Assembly: GCA_003556985.1 (NCBI GenBank)
Contig: PWPZ01000066.1
Location: forward strand, 1 to 14,763
Direction of reading: 5' to 3'
Source: Bacteroidota bacterium
GTDB lineage: Bacteria > Bacteroidota > Bacteroidia > Bacteroidales > PUMT01
Length of the DNA stretch: 14,763 nt
In this document: piece after piece, positions 5,895-14,016 of the stretch
Position numbering within the stretch: the stretch's first letter is position 1
Layout: each line of letters begins with the position of its first letter
Notes under the pieces: generated by a model
Told to the model about the DNA's origin: nothing
Seen by the model: the letters and a program-made list of their open reading frames with translations, nothing else
Databases searched by the model: none
Translations under genes and position numbers: made by a program

Positions 5895-8519
5895 ATGAAT
5901 TCAAAACAACTGAGATCCGCTTTTTTTGATTTTTTCATTAAAAAAAATCATGTTATTGTTCCTTCATCTCCCATAGTCGTTAAAAACGATCCAACCCTGA
6001 TGTTCACCAATGCAGGGATGAACCAGTTCAAGGATATATTCCTCGGCAATATAAATCCAGAACATCCCAGGGTGGCCAATTCACAGAAATGCCTCAGAGT
6101 GTCAGGAAAACACAACGATCTTGAAGAAGTTGGTCATGACACTTACCATCATACTATGTTCGAAATGCTTGGCAACTGGTCGTTTGGCGACTACTTCAAA
6201 GAAGAAGCTGTTAAATGGTCATACGAATTTCTTGTAAAAGAGTTACAAATTTCACCCGACAGGTTATACGCAACCGTTTTTGAAGGATATTCCCCTGAAA
6301 ATATGGAGGCTGACACCGAAGCAGAAAGTTGCTGGGAAAAATATCTTCCCGGAGACCGGATCCTTAAGGGTTCCAGAAAAGATAATTTCTGGGAAATGGG
6401 CGATACCGGCCCCTGTGGGCCTTGTTCGGAGATCCATATCGATATCAGGTCCGATCTTGACAGAAAAAAGGAAGATGGTGCAACCCTGGTAAATCAGGAT
6501 CATCCGGGGGTAATCGAAATCTGGAACCTGGTTTTCATCCAGTATAACAGAAAATCGGACGGCAGCCTGGAAAAGCTTCCCCACAGGCATGTAGATACCG
6601 GTATGGGTTTCGAAAGGCTCTGCATGGTAATTCAGAACAAGCAATCCAATTACGACACCGATCTTTTTCAGCCGCTTATAAGCAGGATCGCCGTATTAAC
6701 CGGCATACCCTACGGAACCGGCCAGAAAAGCGATATCGCAATGAGGGTGGTGGCCGACCATCTGCGAACTCTTGCCTTTTCAATTGCCGACGGACAAATT
6801 CCTTCCAACAACAAGGCAGGATATGTAATAAGAAGGATACTCCGAAGGGCTGTAAGGTACGGATACAGCTTCCTGGGTCAGACTGAGCCTTTTATCTGCA
6901 AAATTGTACCTGTACTTACGGAACTTATGGGTGAAGCCTACCCGGAACTTCCTGCCCAGCAGAAGCTTATTGAAAAGGTGATCGAAGAGGAAGAGAACAC
7001 CTTTCTACGTACGCTGGATACCGGTATAAAACTTCTCAACAGGATCGTCGACAAAAGCAAAACCCGTCAAATAGACGGTAAAAGTGCGTTCGAGCTTTAT
7101 GACACCTACGGATTTCCTCCCGACCTCACCGAACTTATTCTCAGGGAAAAGGGATATACCTTCAACCATGAAGAGTTTGAAAAGGAAATGGAAAAACAAA
7201 AAAGCCGGTCCAGGCAGGATGCAAAAGTTGAAGCGGGCGACTGGACGGTATTGAAAAATGATTCACCCGAAGAATTCGTAGGCTACGATGTTAACGAAAC
7301 CGAGGTTAAAATAACCCGGTACCGTAAAATAAGGTCAAAAGAGAAGGAATACTATCATATGGTTTTCGACAAAACCCCTTTCTATGCCGAAAGCGGCGGA
7401 CAAATTGGTGATACGGGACTGCTCTCAGGTGGCGGGGAAGAGATTAAAATCATAAATACCCTCAAGGAGAACGAGATAAATATTCATATTTCCAAAAAGC
7501 TGCCCTCAAATCCTGAGGGTACGTTCAGGGCAATTGTTGACAGGGAAAAAAGAAAGCTGACTGCCAATAACCATACCGCCACCCATCTCCTGCACGATGC
7601 ACTGAGGAATATTCTTGGAAGCCACATTGAGCAAAAGGGTTCCCTGGTGCACCATGAATATCTTCGTTTTGATTTCTCCCATTTCCAGAAAGTCAGTGAT
7701 GAGGAGATCATGCGCCTTGAAGGCATGGTAAATGAAAAAATAAGGGAGAACCTGCCCCGAACGGAACAGCGGCTTATACCCATTGAAGAAGAAAAGGCTT
7801 CGGGAGCTATTTCCCTTTTCGGGGAAAAATACGGAAATAAGGTCCGCACCATCAGGTTTGGCGACTCAATCGAGCTTTGCGGAGGCATTCATGTTGAACG
7901 GACCGGCCAGATAGGTCTCTTCAGGATTGTTTCGGAATCGGCCATAGCCGCTGGCATAAGGAGAATAGAAGCTGTTACCGGCCGGCATGCGGAAAACTGG
8001 ATTAACGAACAGACAGGCAAACTGAAAAAGATAAAATCGCTGCTAAAAACAACGGGCGATCCTCTCAAGGCGGTGGATCAGCTGGCAAAGGAAAAAATGA
8101 CGCTTGAGAAACAGCTTGCAGAGATGGGCCGGGAAAAGGTCAGATCGTTAAAAACGTCTCTTGCCCATAAGGTACAGACCGAAGGAAGAATAAACATCAT
8201 ATCCGAAAAGGTGGAAGCCGATTCACCGGCAATACTGAAAGACCTGGCTTTTCAGCTAAAAGGCGAAATTCCCGGGCTGGTCCTGATCCTGGGAGCGGCT
8301 ATTTCCGGGAAGGCTCATCTTGCAGTTCTGGTTCCGGAAGAACTGACCGGCAATAGCGGTCTCAAAGCAAACGAGATTATCCGCAGCGTTGCCGGCCATA
8401 TCCAGGGAGGCGGAGGCGGCCAGCCGTTTTTTGCCACAGCAGGAGGCAAAAATCCTGAGGGCATCAGTACAGCCATAAGCACTGCTCTGGATAAAGTCAG
8501 GGAAGCAATCCGGGCCTGA
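5895..8519 (+). CDS. alaS: Alanyl-tRNA synthetase
   Basis: This class II synthetase charges tRNA-Ala with alanine in the cytosol and hydrolyses mischarged Ser/Gly-tRNA-Ala. The full 874-residue length matches bacterial AlaRS (E. coli 876). The catalytic core starts MNSKQLRSAFFDFF, with FTNAGMNQFKD at 37-47, QKCLRVSGKHNDLEEVG at 64-80 and HHTMFEMLGNWSFGDYFK at 85-102. The editing domain holds the zinc ligands His560/His564 (HTATHLLH) and Cys662/His666 (CGGIHV), nearly the same positions as E. coli 564/568/666/670. The C-Ala domain ends with the GGGGGQP motif at 838-844. ATG 5895 is the family-consistent start. There is no truncation or missing key residue. It is divergent from the M23 peptidase gene and convergent with the symporter. 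Confidence 0.98.
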   Translation: MNSKQLRSAFFDFFIKKNHVIVPSSPIVVKNDPTLMFTNAGMNQFKDIFLGNINPEHPRVANSQKCLRVSGKHNDLEEVGHDTYHHTMFEMLGNWSFGDYFKEEAVKWSYEFLVKELQISPDRLYATVFEGYSPENMEADTEAESCWEKYLPGDRILKGSRKDNFWEMGDTGPCGPCSEIHIDIRSDLDRKKEDGATLVNQDHPGVIEIWNLVFIQYNRKSDGSLEKLPHRHVDTGMGFERLCMVIQNKQSNYDTDLFQPLISRIAVLTGIPYGTGQKSDIAMRVVADHLRTLAFSIADGQIPSNNKAGYVIRRILRRAVRYGYSFLGQTEPFICKIVPVLTELMGEAYPELPAQQKLIEKVIEEEENTFLRTLDTGIKLLNRIVDKSKTRQIDGKSAFELYDTYGFPPDLTELILREKGYTFNHEEFEKEMEKQKSRSRQDAKVEAGDWTVLKNDSPEEFVGYDVNETEVKITRYRKIRSKEKEYYHMVFDKTPFYAESGGQIGDTGLLSGGGEEIKIINTLKENEINIHISKKLPSNPEGTFRAIVDREKRKLTANNHTATHLLHDALRNILGSHIEQKGSLVHHEYLRFDFSHFQKVSDEEIMRLEGMVNEKIRENLPRTEQRLIPIEEEKASGAISLFGEKYGNKVRTIRFGDSIELCGGIHVERTGQIGLFRIVSESAIAAGIRRIEAVTGRHAENWINEQTGKLKKIKSLLKTTGDPLKAVDQLAKEKMTLEKQLAEMGREKVRSLKTSLAHKVQTEGRINIISEKVEADSPAILKDLAFQLKGEIPGLVLILGAAISGKAHLAVLVPEELTGNSGLKANEIIRSVAGHIQGGGGGQPFFATAGGKNPEGISTAISTALDKVREAIRA

Positions 8520-8555
8520 CGGATAATTCCAGGTAAAAAAATCGCCAAAATCTAC

Positions 8556-8571
8556 CCACCACCGGAGGTGG
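8556..8571. terminator. Possible weak stem-loop between convergent alaS and symporter genes
   Basis: CCACC (8556-8560) and GGTGG (8567-8571) can form a 5-bp GC-rich stem with a 6-nt loop, 37 bp after the alaS stop. Only CTTTAAG follows, not a T-tract, so intrinsic termination is uncertain. A second GC-rich palindrome, CGGCGCCG, follows in the 8580s. Given the convergent genes, some termination signal is expected here, but neither element is a textbook one. Confidence 0.3.
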
Positions 8572-8628
8572 CTTTAAGTCCGGCGCCGCCGTGACATTAC
8601 CGCTACCATATGACACGGGATTCAAAGA

Positions 8629-10089
8629 TTAAATAAAGTTTTTGCCGGTCCGGCTGCGTATTAAATATAGTCCGGCGAAAGTAAAAAAACCGTTCACAAG
8701 CAATATTTCGTACCCAAAGCTGTATCCCCCCAGAATTGCTTCCGAATTGGAATCAAGAAGGTAGGTCAGCACCGGCGAGAAAACCGCTATATACGGAACC
8801 AGCCTGTCACGCACCCCGTGTCGGCTGAACAGTCCGAAAGCAAACATTCCAAGCAGCGGGCCGTAGGTATAGCCTGCCGCGGTAAACAGTGCACCGATAA
8901 TACTCTGATCGTTGAGTACCCTGAAAAAAACAATTATCACCCCAAGAGCAACAGCCATCCCGGCATGCACTATAGTCCTCGTCCGTATCAGCTCCTGCTC
9001 CGGCCTTGAACCGGCACCAAGTATGTCGATGGTAAAGGAAGTAGTTAGCGCAGTCAGCGTTGAATCGGCACTGGAATAGGTTGCCGCCACCAGTCCGATG
9101 ATAAAAAACACCGTTATCCAGGCAGGGAGATACCCCTGGGTCGCAATAACAGGAAAAATATCATCGGCTCTTTCAGGAATGGCAATGCCATTATGGGATA
9201 TGAAAACAAGCAACAAAACACCCAGTGAAAGAAGCAGCAGTTTTACGGGAACCAGCACGATGCTGAACCAGTACATATTCTTTTTTGCCTCTGAAATGTT
9301 CCGGCAGCTAAGGTTCTTCTGCATCATATCCTGGTCAAGGCCGGTCATGGCGATTACCATAAATATGCCGCCTATAAACTGCTTGGCAAAATGGCGGCTG
9401 TCTTTCCAGTCGTCAAAATAAAACACCCTTGAATACTCACTTTCATATATCTGGCTTACCATGCCGGAAAATCCCGTACCAAGCTCTCCCGCAAGGGCCC
9501 ATACCGTAGCTCCGGCGGCAACCAGCATAAAAAAGGTTTGCAGGGTATCGGTCCACACAATAGTTTTAATCCCGCCCCGGAAGGTATAGAGCCAGATAAG
9601 CAGAATTGTCATTGCCACTGTGCCGTAAAATGGTATTGCCCAGGCATCGGAAACGGTTAACTGCAAAACGCCGGCCATAAGATACACCCTGAAAGAAGCA
9701 CCTAAAAGCCTTGACAAAAGAAAAAACATTGCCCCGGTTTTATACGAGCTGTTGCCGAATCTCATGTCCAGGTATGAGTATATTGAGGTCAGATTAAGCC
9801 GGTAATAGAGAGGCATCAGAACATTTGCCACGATATAATAACCAACCAGAAATCCGAGCACCATCTGCATGTACGACAGACTGCTTTCTCCCACCCAGCC
9901 GGGAATGGAGATAAAGGTCACGCCCGAAAGGGTGGCCCCTATCATCCCGAAGGCAACAACAAACCAGGGAGATTTCCTGTTGGCAAGGAAAAACGCTGCA
10001 CTGCTCCGGTCTTTCCCGGTGAGACGGGAGATAGCAATCAGCAGCAGAAAGTATGCTAAAACAATACTTAAAACAACAAAAGGAGACAT
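8629..10089 (-). CDS. Sodium:solute symporter (SSS family)
   Basis: This is a multi-pass inner-membrane Na+-coupled transporter of the SSS/SLC5 family, with unknown substrate. From ATG 10089 (MSPFVVLSIVLAYFLLL) the protein has 486 residues and about 13 hydrophobic segments. Family features are GWVGESSLSYMQMVLG at 64-79, GGIKTIVWTDTLQTFFML at 172-189, TGLDQDMMQKNL at 249-260, and GLVAATYSSADSTLTALTTS at 332-351, whose Ser/Thr-rich part corresponds to the Na+-binding helix. The frame stays open upstream to an ATG at 10356, but those 89 extra codons read through a DNA repeat array and are polar, so the first hydrophobic-helix methionine was chosen. No adjacent catabolic gene identifies a substrate. 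It converges on alaS and is divergent from recR. Confidence 0.92.
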   Translation of the reverse strand: MSPFVVLSIVLAYFLLLIAISRLTGKDRSSAAFFLANRKSPWFVVAFGMIGATLSGVTFISIPGWVGESSLSYMQMVLGFLVGYYIVANVLMPLYYRLNLTSIYSYLDMRFGNSSYKTGAMFFLLSRLLGASFRVYLMAGVLQLTVSDAWAIPFYGTVAMTILLIWLYTFRGGIKTIVWTDTLQTFFMLVAAGATVWALAGELGTGFSGMVSQIYESEYSRVFYFDDWKDSRHFAKQFIGGIFMVIAMTGLDQDMMQKNLSCRNISEAKKNMYWFSIVLVPVKLLLLSLGVLLLVFISHNGIAIPERADDIFPVIATQGYLPAWITVFFIIGLVAATYSSADSTLTALTTSFTIDILGAGSRPEQELIRTRTIVHAGMAVALGVIIVFFRVLNDQSIIGALFTAAGYTYGPLLGMFAFGLFSRHGVRDRLVPYIAVFSPVLTYLLDSNSEAILGGYSFGYEILLVNGFFTFAGLYLIRSRTGKNFI

Positions 10090-10171
10090 CCGGAACAGAT
10101 TAAGTTCTTTGGGGAGAATCAGACCCCCGAAACCAAAATGCAAGGTTAAACAAATTTTTTTTATCGTAATA

Positions 10172-10231
10172 TTATCATCACTTTTAGCGTGGTAATATTT
10201 CCGTGGTTTCAACTTCAAAAAATAATGATAA
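10172..10231 (-). promoter_or_regulatory. Possible 14-bp stem-loop in the symporter leader RNA
   Basis: In a minus-strand transcript the bases from 10231 down to 10218 (TTATCATTATTTTT) can pair along all 14 positions with those from 10185 down to 10172 (AAAAGTGATGATAA), two of the pairs being G-U wobbles, around a 32-nt loop. The element lies 83-142 nt upstream of the symporter ATG. The stem is AU-rich, so its stability is modest. It resembles no riboswitch class I know. A regulatory role is inference. Confidence 0.35.
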
Positions 10232-10235
10232 CCCC
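10206..10235. repeat. Direct repeat copy 1 (30 bp, 66-bp period)
   Basis: It matches 10272-10301 at 25 of 30 positions by direct comparison. The shared pattern is GTTTCA-n-CTT-n-AAAAA-n-TAATGA-n-AA-n-CCC. The five differences are all single-base substitutions with no indels. The inner 14 bases (10218-10231) also have an inverted partial copy at 10172-10185. Confidence 0.8.
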
Positions 10236-10271
10236 AGCCCCCAGCCATAGTTATACCCTGCCCCGAACATT

Positions 10272-10301
10272 GTTTCACCTTTAAAAAGTAATGACAATCC
10301 C
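10272..10301. repeat. Direct repeat copy 2 (30 bp, 66-bp period)
   Basis: This is the second copy of the repeat at 10206-10235, starting exactly 66 bp later. The 36 bp between copies is C-rich on the plus strand and is not itself duplicated downstream. Because 66 is a multiple of three, the open minus-strand frame shows a repeated HYFLK peptide, which is a by-product of the DNA repeat rather than evidence of coding. Confidence 0.8.
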
Positions 10302-10358
10302 TTCCTTGCGCACTGTTCTTCATCTCTAACCCGGTCAGTCTTATAAAACAACCCAACC

Positions 10359-10390
10359 TTTGGTTATGCCCTTAATTGATATTAATTTTG
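10359..10390 (+). promoter_or_regulatory. Consensus Bacteroidota promoter for recR
   Basis: TTTG at 10359-10362, a 20-nt spacer, then TAATTTTG at 10383-10390: a full match to the primary-sigma consensus TTTG-N19-21-TAnnTTTG. Transcription would begin near 10397, giving a leader of about 25 nt before the recR GTG start. Prediction from sequence only. Confidence 0.78.
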
Positions 10391-10421
10391 TGAGACTTGT
10401 GAGACAGCTAATTTCAAAAAT

Positions 10422-11060
10422 GTGAATACCGACCATTATCCATCCAGATTGCTTGAAGCGGCAACTTCAGAGTTTGCAGGACTTCCCGGAATTGGAAGAA
10501 AAACTGCCCTGAGGCTTGTATTGCATTTACTGAAGCAGGATATGGCCGATGTTGAAAAGTTTTCCTCCTCCATACTCCGGCTGAAAAAAGATATCAGGCA
10601 TTGCTCATCCTGTCATAATATTTCAGATACTGAAATATGCAATATCTGTTCCGACACCAAACGCGACCATTCGATCATCTGCGTGGTTGAAAACATAAAG
10701 GATGTTATGTCCATAGAAAACACAAACCAGTACACAGGAATTTATCATGTGCTGGGTGGTATAATATCTCCAATGGACGGAACCGGACCGGGCGATTTGA
10801 ATATAGCCTCCCTTGAGGAAAAGGTGGCCGGAGGGAAAGTACAGGAAATAGTGCTTGCCCTGAGCACAACAATGGAAGGAGACACCACTAATTTCTACAT
10901 TTACCGGAAACTTCAGAAATATTCCGTTACCATAACAACAATTGCCCGGGGAGTTTCCGTTGGTGATGAGCTGGAATATGCCGATGAGGTTACCCTGGGC
11001 CGGTCGATTACAAACAGAACCTTGTTTGAAGCTTCCTTTAACAACGGGAAGGCTTATTGA
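10422..11060 (+). CDS. recR: Recombination mediator protein RecR, GTG start
   Basis: RecR is a ring-forming cytosolic protein that acts with RecO (and RecF) to load RecA on gapped DNA. The 212-residue protein shows the complete RecR order: a helix-hairpin-helix near LPGIGRKTALRL (21-32), a four-cysteine zinc finger (Cys61, Cys64, Cys73, Cys76) and a Toprim domain from about residue 84 with ICVVE and GGIISPMDGTGPGDL (112-126). The C-terminal segment contains ARGVSVGDELEYADEVTLGR (175-194). The start is GTG at 10422. The overlapping ATG at 10420 is out of frame and runs straight into TGA, and an in-frame stop at 10383 excludes an upstream start. The consensus promoter upstream suggests it is transcribed on its own. 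Confidence 0.96.
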   Translation: MNTDHYPSRLLEAATSEFAGLPGIGRKTALRLVLHLLKQDMADVEKFSSSILRLKKDIRHCSSCHNISDTEICNICSDTKRDHSIICVVENIKDVMSIENTNQYTGIYHVLGGIISPMDGTGPGDLNIASLEEKVAGGKVQEIVLALSTTMEGDTTNFYIYRKLQKYSVTITTIARGVSVGDELEYADEVTLGRSITNRTLFEASFNNGKAY

Positions 11061-11421
11061 TATCCTTATCCCGACACCCTTTTCTTCTTTCCCATCCTTT
11101 TTGCCCGCCAATCATTCAATTGTACTGAACGATACGGTTCGATTTGAAAAATGAATTCCAGCGAAGTTGATACCCGTGCAGGAGTAATGTAATCAAAGAT
11201 GAGGTTCGGGCTGAAAAAAGGGATTCCAGCAAAGGATGCCTCGGGCAACAAAGTAAATGCGATAGCAAAAAAATATGTTTAACAGCCGTTTTTTGCCAAA
11301 ACTCCGGAAAAAATTTGCTGTTAACCTTTACAATTCGCAATTTCGTAAAGTATATTGATATCATAAATTATATTCATTCCATCCCCGCCGGCTTACAGTA
11401 TTAACATTTAATACAACACTC
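11061..11421 (+). other. 361-bp intergenic region between recR and the aminotransferase gene
   Basis: No gene is recognised. The first 50 bp are pyrimidine-rich; the rest is AT-rich. It contains the perfect 8-bp inverted repeat described at 11279-11324 and only weak -7-like boxes (for example TATGTTTA near 11274) lacking a spaced -33 element. The only short plus-strand frame of note, at 11199-11282, encodes 27 residues and has no support as a gene. Confidence 0.6.
11279..11324. repeat. 8-bp inverted repeat upstream of the aminotransferase gene
   Basis: TTAACAGC at 11279-11286 and its exact complement GCTGTTAA at 11317-11324 are separated by 30 bp. Inside them a T6 run and an A6 run could add six A-T pairs after a small internal loop. 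It sits about 100 bp before the aminotransferase start. It could be a regulator site, a weak RNA hairpin, or chance in AT-rich DNA. Confidence 0.4.
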
Positions 11422-12633
11422 ATGGTAAGTGATTTGGATAGTTTATTCAACAGGCAGATCAGCTCCCAGAAAAAATCTGCTATAAGAGAAGTTCTTAAAC
11501 TGACCCAGCAACCTGATATTATTTCATTCGCGGGAGGATTACCCTCGCCCGAATCCTTCCCGGTTGAAGAGCTCAAGAAGATAGTGTGTGAATTATTCGA
11601 ATCGGATGATGCCCGGCAGGCCCTCCAGTACGGACTTACCGAGGGTGACGTTCACCTGAGGGAACTACTTGTTGAAAGGTACCGGAAACAGGGTCTGGAA
11701 ATAGGGATTGAAAATCTCATCATCACCACCGCCTCCCAGCAGGCCCTGGATTTGCTACCCAAAGTCTTCATTAACCCGGGCGATAAGATTATCTGCGGCT
11801 TACCCTCCTATCTTGGCGGGATAAGCGCATTCAGTTATTACGGAGCCAGAATGGAGGGTATCAGTCTCGACAAAGACGGATTACGGGCCGACCTTCTGGA
11901 AGAAAAGCTCAAAAAGATGAAGGCTTTCGGCGAAAAGCCCAAATTCATCTATATAATACCCGACTTTCAAAATCCTGCAGGTATAACCATGCCTGAATCA
12001 AGGAGACAGGAAATAATTGATATTGCCAGGAGATACGATATTCTTATCGTGGAAGACAGTCCGTACCGGGAACTCCGGTTCGAGGGCAAATCCCGTAAGA
12101 TGATCTACGCCATGGATAATTCCGGGCAGGTAATATCCATCGGAACATTTTCCAAAATTCTGGCTCCCGGATTCCGGATCGGGTGGCTTATTGCCCACGA
12201 AAAAATTATTGACAAGATCGTTATTGCAAAACAAACAGCCGACCTCTGCACCTCGCCTTTTGTTCAGAAAATTGCTGCCCGCTATTTGGAATCGGGTATA
12301 TTCGACTCCCATCTTGGAAAGATCACCGGAATGTATCGTGAAAAAAGAGATATAATGCTATCTGCCCTTAAGGAATACATGCCCCCCGGTGTCAGCTGGA
12401 CCGAACCTGAAGGAGGATTGTTCCTCTTCCTGACACTCCCGGAGTATATGGATGCGGAAGAACTCTTTATGCAGGCCATCAGGGAGAAAGTTGCCTTTGT
12501 TCTCGGAAATGTCTTTTATTGCGACGGATGCGGAAGAAATACCATGAGACTGAACTTCTCATTTGCATCAAAAGAGATGAATGCCGAAGGAATAAAAAGG
12601 CTTGCAAAAGCCATTAAAAAAAATCTCAGGTAA
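11422..12633 (+). CDS. PLP-dependent aminotransferase, class I/II (2-aminoadipate / MocR-like clade)
   Basis: This is a fold-type I, pyridoxal-phosphate enzyme moving amino groups between an amino acid and a 2-oxo acid in the cytosol. The 403-residue protein begins MVSDLDSLFNRQISSQKKSA. It shows FAGGLPSPESFP at 36-47, TTASQQALDLL at 102-112, PDFQNPAG at 180-187 (Asn184), VEDSPYRELRF at 210-220 (Asp212, Tyr215), the PLP-lysine motif SKILAPGFRIGW (Lys245), and Arg376 as the likely carboxylate binder. The pattern resembles LysN-type 2-aminoadipate and kynurenine/aminoadipate aminotransferases and the catalytic half of MocR regulators, but no GntR-type HTH domain is present. The exact substrate cannot be fixed from sequence. 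The start is ATG at 11422. The GT2 gene follows 76 bp later. Confidence 0.93.
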   Translation: MVSDLDSLFNRQISSQKKSAIREVLKLTQQPDIISFAGGLPSPESFPVEELKKIVCELFESDDARQALQYGLTEGDVHLRELLVERYRKQGLEIGIENLIITTASQQALDLLPKVFINPGDKIICGLPSYLGGISAFSYYGARMEGISLDKDGLRADLLEEKLKKMKAFGEKPKFIYIIPDFQNPAGITMPESRRQEIIDIARRYDILIVEDSPYRELRFEGKSRKMIYAMDNSGQVISIGTFSKILAPGFRIGWLIAHEKIIDKIVIAKQTADLCTSPFVQKIAARYLESGIFDSHLGKITGMYREKRDIMLSALKEYMPPGVSWTEPEGGLFLFLTLPEYMDAEELFMQAIREKVAFVLGNVFYCDGCGRNTMRLNFSFASKEMNAEGIKRLAKAIKKNLR

Positions 12634-12709
12634 AGGGGATACCGTAAAAAACAAAACCTTTTTCTATCTTTATGCGTCCGGTTTTTTACAAACCCCCATT
12701 GACCAAGTG

Positions 12710-13942
12710 ATGAAGCTTTCCATAATAATTGTAAGCTACAACGTTAAAAAGTTTCTGGAACAATCGCTCTTGTCTGTCCAAAAAGCAGCTACGGGGATTG
12801 AATCGGAAATTTTTGTTGTTGACAACAAATCACCGGATGGCTCGGCCAACATGGTCGCAAAAAAATTCCCGGGTGTGAACCTTATCAGAAATTCTGAAAA
12901 TCTGGGATTTTCCAGGGCAAACAACCAGGCGCTCCCCTATGCAAAGGGGGAGTACGTACTGTTCCTTAATCCCGACACCCTGGTTGAAGAAGATACGTTC
13001 AAAAAATGCATCGGGTTTATGGATAACCATCCTGAAGCCGGCGCCATGGGAGTCAAAATGTTCGACAGGAACGGAAAATTCCTGCCCGAATCAAAGCGGT
13101 CGATACCCAGTCCGATGGTTGCATTTTATAAGATCAGCGGACTCACGGCATTGTTCCCCCACTCAAAAATTTTTGGCCGTTATTACCTCGGACACCTGGA
13201 TAAAGAAAAAACGCATAAAATTGAGGTGCTTACCGGGGCATTTTTCTTTACCAGAAAAACAGCACTGGATAAGGCCGGGTGGTTTGACGAGGATTTTTTT
13301 ATGTACGGAGAAGACATTGACCTGTCATTGCGACTTCTTGAGAATAATTACAGTATATGGTATTATCCCGAAACCTCCATAATTCACTATAAAGGCGAAA
13401 GCACCCGCAAATCAAGCATTAACTATGTGCTGATATTTTACAGGGCAATGATAATATATGCCAGAAAACATTTTGATTCTCCTGGTTCATTTTTATTGAT
13501 GTCAATGATTTATATTGCTATCTGGTTTCGTGCCGGACTGTCTATTGCCAGAAGAATGCTCAGCCGGATAATGCTGCCCGCCTTTGATGCTGCTGCTATT
13601 TGTGCAGGTTATTTGCTCATCCCGGCAAACTGGGAGAATCATCTTTCCATATCGGGCTACGGATATCCCGAGGAAAGCAACCTGATACTGATCCCGGCAC
13701 TGATCATAGTCTGGATCGTGTCCATTTACCTTACCGGCGGCTACAAAGATCCACCCGATATTACCGCAGCCCTGAGGGGCCTCTTGTTTGGAAGCATTGC
13801 AATTTTGATTGTTTATGCCATGCTGAATACCGACTGGTACGTGAAAATAGCGACCATACTCCCCCTTGCAATACTGACCGCCGTAATAGCAAGCATTGTA
13901 AGAATGATCATGCTGCGTGCCAGGGAGCCGGAAGGGAAATAG
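12710..13942 (+). CDS. GT2-family glycosyltransferase with C-terminal membrane domain
   Basis: This is a likely WbbL/rhamnosyltransferase-like enzyme adding a sugar to a lipid-linked glycan or surface polysaccharide at the inner membrane. The 410-residue protein starts at ATG 12710 (MKLSIIIVSYNVKKFLEQSL). An ATG at 12602 lies inside the aminotransferase gene and adds non-family sequence. The GT-A domain covers about 1-230: VVDN at 36-39, NLGFSRANNQA at 64-74, FLNPDT at 85-90 (metal-binding Asp89), VLTGAFFFTRK at 173-183 and MYGEDIDLSLRL at 198-209. The remaining 170 residues hold about five hydrophobic segments (near 260-280, 289-304, 325-342, 356-371 and 377-398), including GGYKDPPDITAALRGLLFG. 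This looks like the membrane half of WbaP/CapD-type proteins, but the protein stops where their Rossmann-like domain would begin. The sugar and acceptor are unknown. Confidence 0.9.
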   Translation: MKLSIIIVSYNVKKFLEQSLLSVQKAATGIESEIFVVDNKSPDGSANMVAKKFPGVNLIRNSENLGFSRANNQALPYAKGEYVLFLNPDTLVEEDTFKKCIGFMDNHPEAGAMGVKMFDRNGKFLPESKRSIPSPMVAFYKISGLTALFPHSKIFGRYYLGHLDKEKTHKIEVLTGAFFFTRKTALDKAGWFDEDFFMYGEDIDLSLRLLENNYSIWYYPETSIIHYKGESTRKSSINYVLIFYRAMIIYARKHFDSPGSFLLMSMIYIAIWFRAGLSIARRMLSRIMLPAFDAAAICAGYLLIPANWENHLSISGYGYPEESNLILIPALIIVWIVSIYLTGGYKDPPDITAALRGLLFGSIAILIVYAMLNTDWYVKIATILPLAILTAVIASIVRMIMLRAREPEGK

Positions 13943-14016
13943 TTTTCTGCAGCATTCCTGAAACCTTTAATAGTCAGCAGAGGCCATTCTGAAATTCGGT
14001 TTGAACAGTTTTAGAT

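Larger units (their letters stand above)
10090..10421. other. Divergent intergenic region between symporter and recR, with repeats and a promoter
   Basis: This 332-bp spacer holds two 30-bp direct repeats at 10206-10235 and 10272-10301, a partial inverted copy at 10172-10185, and the recR promoter at 10359-10390. A C-rich stretch (10231-10265 on the plus strand; G-rich on the minus strand) separates the two direct repeats. I find no well-formed promoter for the symporter and no convincing gene. Confidence 0.7.

Noticed and set aside
10090..10356. 89-codon N-terminal extension of the symporter, with a repeated HYFLK peptide
   Set aside because: The extension is polar, unlike any SSS N-terminus, and its repeat arises from 66-bp-spaced DNA repeats. 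The family start at 10089 begins the first membrane helix.
10623..11111. 162-residue minus-strand open frame opposite recR
   Set aside because: It is antisense to recR, which is complete and has clear zinc-finger and Toprim motifs.
11199..11282. 27-codon open frame starting MRFGLKKGIPAKD between recR and the aminotransferase gene
   Set aside because: It is too short to distinguish from chance, with no promoter, no conserved motif known to me, and no neighbour link.
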